A stretch of 44,643 nt of DNA from an uncultured Dorea sp. (GTDB taxonomy: Bacteria > Bacillota > Clostridia > Lachnospirales > Lachnospiraceae), in contig CAJTYU010000025.1 of assembly GCA_910584095.1 (NCBI GenBank), positions 1 through 44,643 of the forward strand. The letters run 5' to 3'. Positions 43,242 to 44,643 of the stretch are shown here, piece after piece. Positions within the stretch are counted from its first letter, which is position 1. Each line of letters opens with the position of its first letter. The position numbers were made by a program, and so were the translations under genes. The notes beneath the pieces were generated by a model, which was not told the origin of the DNA, did not search any database, and saw nothing but the letters and a program-made list of their open reading frames with translations.

Positions 43242-44200
43242 TCTTTCTCACCTTCCTCGCTGGAATCCTTCAGAATAAAAATAGGCCGGCGTTTGGTTTC
43301 CAAATAAGTCTTGGATAAGTATTGTCCCACAATCCCCGTACAAAGAAGCTGTACTCCGCTGACCATAAAAATAATGCATGCCAAAGAAGGCCATCCAGAC
43401 ACCGAATCTCCCCACACAAGCGTCCTGACAACAATCACCAGAATCATAAAGAACGATAGTCCGCAAAACAGCACTCCCACGATAGACGCAAGGGAAAGAG
43501 GAGCGACAGAAAATCCGGTAATTCCCTCCATGGAATAGCAAAACAGCTTTTTTAACGACCACTTTGTCTCCCCTGCCGAGCGCTCCACATTTTCAAATTC
43601 CAGCCATTTGGTACGAAAACCAACCCACCCGAAAATACCTTTCGAGAAACGGTTATATTCGCTCATATCGAGAACCGCATCCACCATCTTCCGGTTCATC
43701 AGTCGATAATCTCTTGCCCCATTCACAATCTCCGTCTTGGAAATTCTGTTAACAAACTTATAGAAACTCTTCGACAAGAACGAGCGGATTCTTGGCTCTC
43801 CTGTTCTGGTAGATCGTTTTGTAGCCACACTGTCATACGCCTGATTTTTCAAAATATCATACATATCCGGCAAAAGCGCGGGTGGATCCTGAAGGTCCAC
43901 GTCCATTACCGATACATAATCTCCTGTGGCAGCCTTTAATCCCGCATAAATCGCCGCCTCTTTCCCAAAATTTCTGGAAAAAGAAAGATATCTGCAGCGC
44001 GCATCCCTTTGATTCAGTTCTTTCATAATCCTATATGTTCCGTCTGTAGAACCATCGTCCACAAAAATCAATTCAAAATCCAAAGTTTCTTTGTCCGTCC
44101 TCCGGCTCATTCTTTCCATTATCCGGTTCATTTCCCGATAATAAATGGGAAGTGCTTCTTCCTCATTCCAGCATGGAACAACTACTGATATTTTATCCAT
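43238..44200 (-). CDS. CsbB/GtrB-like undecaprenyl-phosphate glycosyltransferase
   Basis: A 320-residue GT2 enzyme that would load a sugar from a nucleotide sugar onto undecaprenyl phosphate at the inner membrane face. Catalytic motifs are ISVVVPCWNEEEALP, FVDDGSTDGTYRIM, YLSFSRNFGKEAAIYAGL and VMDVDLQDPP. Two C-terminal helices (about residues 228-300) are as in CsbB, GtrB and DPM-like enzymes. GGAGGGATTGGCAG precedes the ATG. It overlaps yfhO by 4 nt. A flippase gene is not seen in the window. Confidence 0.88.
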   Translation of the reverse strand: MDKISVVVPCWNEEEALPIYYREMNRIMERMSRRTDKETLDFELIFVDDGSTDGTYRIMKELNQRDARCRYLSFSRNFGKEAAIYAGLKAATGDYVSVMDVDLQDPPALLPDMYDILKNQAYDSVATKRSTRTGEPRIRSFLSKSFYKFVNRISKTEIVNGARDYRLMNRKMVDAVLDMSEYNRFSKGIFGWVGFRTKWLEFENVERSAGETKWSLKKLFCYSMEGITGFSVAPLSLASIVGVLFCGLSFFMILVIVVRTLVWGDSVSGWPSLACIIFMVSGVQLLCTGIVGQYLSKTYLETKRRPIFILKDSSEEGEKE

Positions 44201-44458
44201 CTGCCAATCCCTCCTGTTGTCTTCTCCTTCAATCTATTCAGTCATTCTACGCTCCTCATCTTAAGTATTGCCAAAAGTAATTCTAAAGATTTCTTAATTT
44301 TTTTCTAGCATCAAGCCTTGAAAAACCGCTTATTTCCGTATTATTTGTCACTAATGTGTCGCTAACCGTTGATTTTAATACATATTAATCCGTAATGTTT
44401 TTAGTTTAAATAATACAAATATTTACCCTTGTTTTGGCTGAAAAATTCTGTTCTATTT

Positions 44459-44643
44459 TCAAAATGTTTTCGCGGCTACCAGCAGTTCCAATCCTTCTTT
44501 CCATGCAGCCGGCCCTACCTCATGCGGATCGTCGACAATGCCGCGCGACAGTTCAAACTGCCGGGTCGCACCTTCCGTCGCCGGACCATAGGAGCCGTCA
44601 AGCTCAACCGCATAGCCTGCGGCGCATAAAATATTCTGCCAGA
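44459..44643 (-). CDS. C-terminal end of a peptidoglycan-binding-domain protein (partial)
   Basis: The right edge cuts this gene. Read on the minus strand, the visible 60 residues include AGYAVELDGSYGPATEGATRQF, shown here as the PG-binding blocks AGYAVELDGSYG and ATRQFE, ending LLVAAKTF at TGA 44461-44459. This is a PG_binding_1-type repeat, as found at the end of many amidases, lysozymes and spore hydrolases. The catalytic part lies outside the window. Confidence 0.75.
   Translation of the reverse strand, partial: WQNILCAAGYAVELDGSYGPATEGATRQFELSRGIVDDPHEVGPAAWKEGLELLVAAKTF

Noticed and set aside
1..44643. CRISPR arrays, insertion sequences, phage genes or rRNA
   Set aside because: No spaced direct repeats, transposases, integrases or rRNA segments were recognised in the window.

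Overview
The window looks like chromosome from an anaerobic, amino-acid-fermenting member of the Clostridia, probably a Lachnospiraceae relative of the Clostridium scindens group. This is inferred from the D-proline reductase (Stickland) operon, a complete selenocysteine system, rubrerythrin, a YaaH/SleL-like spore-cortex hydrolase and strong AGGAGG ribosome binding sites. The genus cannot be fixed from this sequence alone.

Positions 1-7.7 kb hold the proline reductase locus. On the minus strand the order is prdC, prdA, a small conserved gene, prdB (with an in-frame UGA for selenocysteine), a hairpin terminator, then prdD and prdE. A selenocysteine tRNA gene lies just upstream of prdC, and the proline racemase prdF is divergent on the plus strand. 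After a TetR gene, 8.4-15.9 kb is one minus-strand selenium operon: yedF, selD (itself a selenoprotein), selA, selB, a LysR regulator, a cysteine-desulfurase-like enzyme and a DUF3343 Se/S-carrier-like protein. Next come a SAM methyltransferase and the proline permease putP. Together these genes import proline, racemise L- to D-proline, reduce it with a pyruvoyl/selenocysteine enzyme, and make and insert the selenocysteine the enzyme needs. The most interesting signal is a 17-bp dyad (TATAG-N7-CTATA, the T-N11-A form of a LysR-type box). It occurs upstream of prdC, prdF and yedF and points to coordinate control, possibly by the LysR protein encoded inside the sel operon.

From 19 to 30 kb the content is ordinary: M18 aminopeptidase, membrane acyltransferase, polar amino-acid ABC transporter, WYL regulator plus DUF554, rubrerythrin with a PerR-like box, class II aldolase, metallo-beta-lactamase-fold hydrolase and acyl-CoA synthetase. 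An AT-rich patch at about 30.3-31.9 kb carries a broken CPBP protease gene, a broken AraC regulator and an intact VOC protein, and looks acquired and decaying.

From 32 kb to the end lie an NhaC antiporter, a LysM-GH18 hydrolase, a DNA-deoxyinosine glycosylase overlapping a NifX-like metal protein, DegV, TetR, a Y-family polymerase with its small partner, an HTH-TPR regulator, and a CsbB-YfhO-like cell-surface glycosylation pair. The right edge cuts through a gene with a C-terminal peptidoglycan-binding domain.
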